A DNA stretch of 35,877 bases from an uncultured Ignavibacterium sp. (GTDB lineage Bacteria > Bacteroidota > Ignavibacteria > Ignavibacteriales > Ignavibacteriaceae). The notes beneath the pieces are model-generated. The model saw only the letters and a list, made by a program, of their open reading frames with translations, did not search any database and was not told where the DNA came from. Location: positions 1 through 35,877 of the forward strand of contig CAKZLD010000171.1 of NCBI GenBank assembly GCA_937125135.1, given 5' to 3'. Of this stretch, positions 33,678 through 35,877 are shown piece by piece. The position numbers and the translations under genes were made by a program. The number at the start of each line of letters is the position of its first letter. Within the stretch, counting starts at the first letter, position 1.

Positions 33678-35877
33678 AAAAAATCATATTCTTTTTTGTT
33701 ATTCTGTTCTCCATTTTTATAAATTCTCAAGTAATAACTTCAATAGCTGATTTGAAGAATAATAATCCAAATGGAGTTCCTCTTGATACAGGACAAGTCT
33801 TCACTATTGCAGGTATTGTAACATCATCCAATCAGTTCGGAACAAATGGACCTGGTTCGATTCAAGATGTAACCGGAGGAATTTCAATTTTTGGTTCAGG
33901 TTTCGTAGGTCAGGTTTCAATTGGTGATTCTGTTACTGTAACTTCAACTCTGACACATTTCAATGGATTAACTCAACTTGATTTCAGAAGAGCTGGTTCA
34001 TCTTTCACAAAGCATTCATCAAACAGATATTTTGATACCACTATCGTTACAATTTCGCAAATTGCCTCTCAGCAATGGAATGGTTTTGAAGAATTTGAAA
34101 GTAGAATAATCAGAATTAACAACGTAACTATTCAAGGAACAGGAAATTTTGCATCAGCGACAAATTACAATATTACGGACGCAACCGGAACCCTTTCCGC
34201 CGGTTTGAGAATTGATAATGATGTCAGTTCAATAATTGGTCAACCAATTCCACAATCTCCAATTGATATTATTGGGATTCTTGGGCAATTTAAAACATCT
34301 CCACCTTATAATTCGGGTTATCAGATTCTCCCAAGATTCATAAATGATTTAGTGTTTGATAATTCTCCTTTAGTATTAAATCCTGTAGTCGCAAGTAATA
34401 TTACTTCAAATGGTTTTACTGTTTATTTTAACACTGTCAGACCGGGAAATAGTCAAGTAAAATATGGACTCACTCCATCTTTAGAACTTGACTCAGTAGT
34501 AATTCCGGGAAGTACTACAACTCACGTTGTTCAAATTACAAATCTTCAACCCGGTACTTTGTATTATTTCCGTGCTTATTCTGAAAATTCATTTGGAAAG
34601 AGTTATAGTTCAATTCAATCTGTTTCGACTGCTTCCTCGAATCCGAGTCTGGGAACAATAAACATTTATTTCAATTTTTCTGTTGATACAACTGTTGCTA
34701 TACCTGGGAATGCAGCAAAAGGCAACGTAAATTTTACTCAAAAACTTATTGAAAGAATAAATGCTGCTACACATTCCATTGATATGGCTTTGTATAGTTT
34801 CTTTGATTTACCAAATATAGCTGATGCACTTGTGGCTGCTAAAAATAGGGGAGTGAAAATAAGATTCGTTTATGATAATAGAACAACTCAGAATAGTGTA
34901 CAGACTTTGATAAACAACGGTATTCCTGTTCTTAAAAGAACCTCCGGGTTAAATGGAATTATGCACAATAAATTTTTTATTTTTGATGCGCGTGATACTA
35001 TTGCAACAAATGATTGGTTATGGACAGGTTCTTGGAATGTTTCTGCTCTTGAAACTGGCTGGGAAAATAATGTCGTTGAAATAAATGATCCTACAATCAC
35101 TCAAGCATATAAAATCGAATTCGAAGAAATGTGGGGTGGAAGCGGAGAACAACCAAATCCTTCAAATGCAAAATTTGGAATTCAGAAAACAGATAATACA
35201 CCTCATACTTTCAATATTGGTGGGAGAACGGTAAGAGTTTATTTCAGTCCTTCTGATGGTACAATTGGAAAAATAAATAATGTTATTAATACTGCTAATA
35301 AGGATATTTATTTCGCTACTTACGCTTTCACACGCTCTGATATTGCAACAGCAATGAATAATAGATTTAATGCAGGAGCAAATGATATTAGAGGTATTGT
35401 TGATCAGGTAAATACAACTGGCAGTCAGTATAATTTTCTCGCATCTTTTGCTGAAATGTTTCCAAATGTAGGAAATACTTTGCATCATAAATATGGAATT
35501 GTGGATGCAACTCAACCAAACTCAGTACCTACTGTAATTACTGGTTCAGCAAATTGGTCAAACGCTGCTGCAAATGATAATGATGAAAACATAATTATAA
35601 TTGAAGACTTGTTGATTGCGAATCAATATATGCAGGAATTCAAACGCAGATACAATGAATCAGGAGGTACACGTTCTTTCATAGTTCCTCTTTCAACTGA
35701 AAATTTTGCTAATTCAGAGATGTTATCAGATTTTACTGTATATCAAAACTTCCCAAATCCTTTCGGCTCAGCTTCTCATTCAAGCAATCCAAATACTTCA
35801 ATTCATTTCGATGTTTTTCGACCCGGAAATTATAAGGTTATTGTGTATGATTTACTTGGCAGGGAAATCAAAACACT
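33674..35877 (+). CDS. Secreted phospholipase D-like protein with OB, Fn3 and T9SS domains (3' end cut)
   Basis: Not in the ORF track because it runs off the window. It starts at the ATG at 33674, overlapping the NHL gene stop by 4 nt, and stays open for 734 codons. Signal peptide at about 1-19 (MKKIIFFFVILFSIFINSQ). OB-like domain at about 35-205 (DTGQVFTIAGIVTSSNQFG). Fn3 domain at about 236-325 (GFTVYFNTVRPGNSQVKYGL). Two PLD/HKD motifs: HNKFFIFD (H431, K433, D438, then GSWN) and HHKYGIVD (H604, K606, D611, then GSANWS), so the active site of the phosphodiesterase superfamily is complete. The tail (VYQNFPNPFGSAS, VYDLLGREIK) is the start of a T9SS sorting domain. It may cleave nucleic acid or phospholipid outside the cell. 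The substrate is not decided by the motifs. Confidence 0.9.
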   Translation, partial: MKKIIFFFVILFSIFINSQVITSIADLKNNNPNGVPLDTGQVFTIAGIVTSSNQFGTNGPGSIQDVTGGISIFGSGFVGQVSIGDSVTVTSTLTHFNGLTQLDFRRAGSSFTKHSSNRYFDTTIVTISQIASQQWNGFEEFESRIIRINNVTIQGTGNFASATNYNITDATGTLSAGLRIDNDVSSIIGQPIPQSPIDIIGILGQFKTSPPYNSGYQILPRFINDLVFDNSPLVLNPVVASNITSNGFTVYFNTVRPGNSQVKYGLTPSLELDSVVIPGSTTTHVVQITNLQPGTLYYFRAYSENSFGKSYSSIQSVSTASSNPSLGTINIYFNFSVDTTVAIPGNAAKGNVNFTQKLIERINAATHSIDMALYSFFDLPNIADALVAAKNRGVKIRFVYDNRTTQNSVQTLINNGIPVLKRTSGLNGIMHNKFFIFDARDTIATNDWLWTGSWNVSALETGWENNVVEINDPTITQAYKIEFEEMWGGSGEQPNPSNAKFGIQKTDNTPHTFNIGGRTVRVYFSPSDGTIGKINNVINTANKDIYFATYAFTRSDIATAMNNRFNAGANDIRGIVDQVNTTGSQYNFLASFAEMFPNVGNTLHHKYGIVDATQPNSVPTVITGSANWSNAAANDNDENIIIIEDLLIANQYMQEFKRRYNESGGTRSFIVPLSTENFANSEMLSDFTVYQNFPNPFGSASHSSNPNTSIHFDVFRPGNYKVIVYDLLGREIKT

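Noticed and set aside
35162-35515. 117-aa minus-strand ORF
   Set aside because: It lies entirely inside the PLD-like gene, and its cysteine- and isoleucine-rich translation looks like an antisense shadow.
1-35877. CRISPR arrays, tRNA genes, insertion sequences
   Set aside because: Reading through the gaps I found no regularly spaced repeats, no cloverleaf with a T-loop motif and no transposase-like ORF.

Overview
The window looks like a chromosomal segment from an Ignavibacteria-type bacterium (Bacteroidota/Chlorobiota/Ignavibacteriota side of the FCB group). This is inferred from several traits. The DNA is AT-rich. Exported proteins end in type IX secretion (T9SS) sorting domains with the 'NYPNPFNP' signature. 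There is a PorV-like protein and a TonB-dependent receptor with a carboxypeptidase-regulatory-like domain. The 2-oxoacid dehydrogenase E1 is an alpha-beta fusion. Several upstream regions carry TAnnTTTG-type -7 promoter elements, once with a TTTG -33 element at the canonical 19-nt spacing. No rRNA, tRNA, CRISPR array or insertion sequence was recognised.

Left part (1-9330, plus strand): a terminator of an upstream unit, then a promoter and an apparent operon asnS-nuoJ-nuoK-nuoL-nuoM-nuoN-nnr-vanZ-like. It carries asparaginyl-tRNA synthetase, the proton-pumping membrane-arm subunits of complex I, the bifunctional NAD(P)HX repair enzyme and a small VanZ-like membrane protein. The nuoA-I genes are not in the window, so nuoJ directly follows asnS.

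Middle part (9331-15681): a TonB energy transducer with its own terminator; a stand-alone specialised NusG paralogue (UpxY/LoaP type); a convergent minus-strand pair encoding exported transglutaminase-like and SH3-NlpC/P60 peptidases; a plus-strand pair encoding a membrane acyltransferase (HGSNAT/COG4299 type) and a lipocalin; and a decayed beta-propeller (PQQ-repeat-like) gene remnant on the minus strand.

Lipoate and 2-oxoacid dehydrogenase operon (15682-22539): lpd-lipB-E1(alpha+beta)-E2-lipA. These make one complete 2-oxoacid dehydrogenase complex (E1, E2 with two lipoyl domains, E3) and the two enzymes that make lipoate on it from octanoyl-ACP.

Right part (22593-35877): a long run of exported or cell-surface proteins. 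In order: a large secreted protein with a weak T9SS-like C-terminus, a secreted protein built mostly of OB-like beta domains with a clear T9SS tail, a lipoprotein with a GATase-like domain, a TonB-dependent receptor, a PorV/PorQ-family protein, an NHL-repeat lipoprotein, and a large phospholipase D-like (two HKD motifs) protein with an N-terminal OB-like domain, an Fn3 domain and a T9SS tail. The last gene is cut by the window end and is missing from the supplied ORF track. The tight overlaps (ATGA at three junctions) suggest coordinated expression. This is the best candidate here for a little-described system: secreted phosphodiesterase or nucleic-acid/phospholipid handling at the surface, with an uptake receptor.
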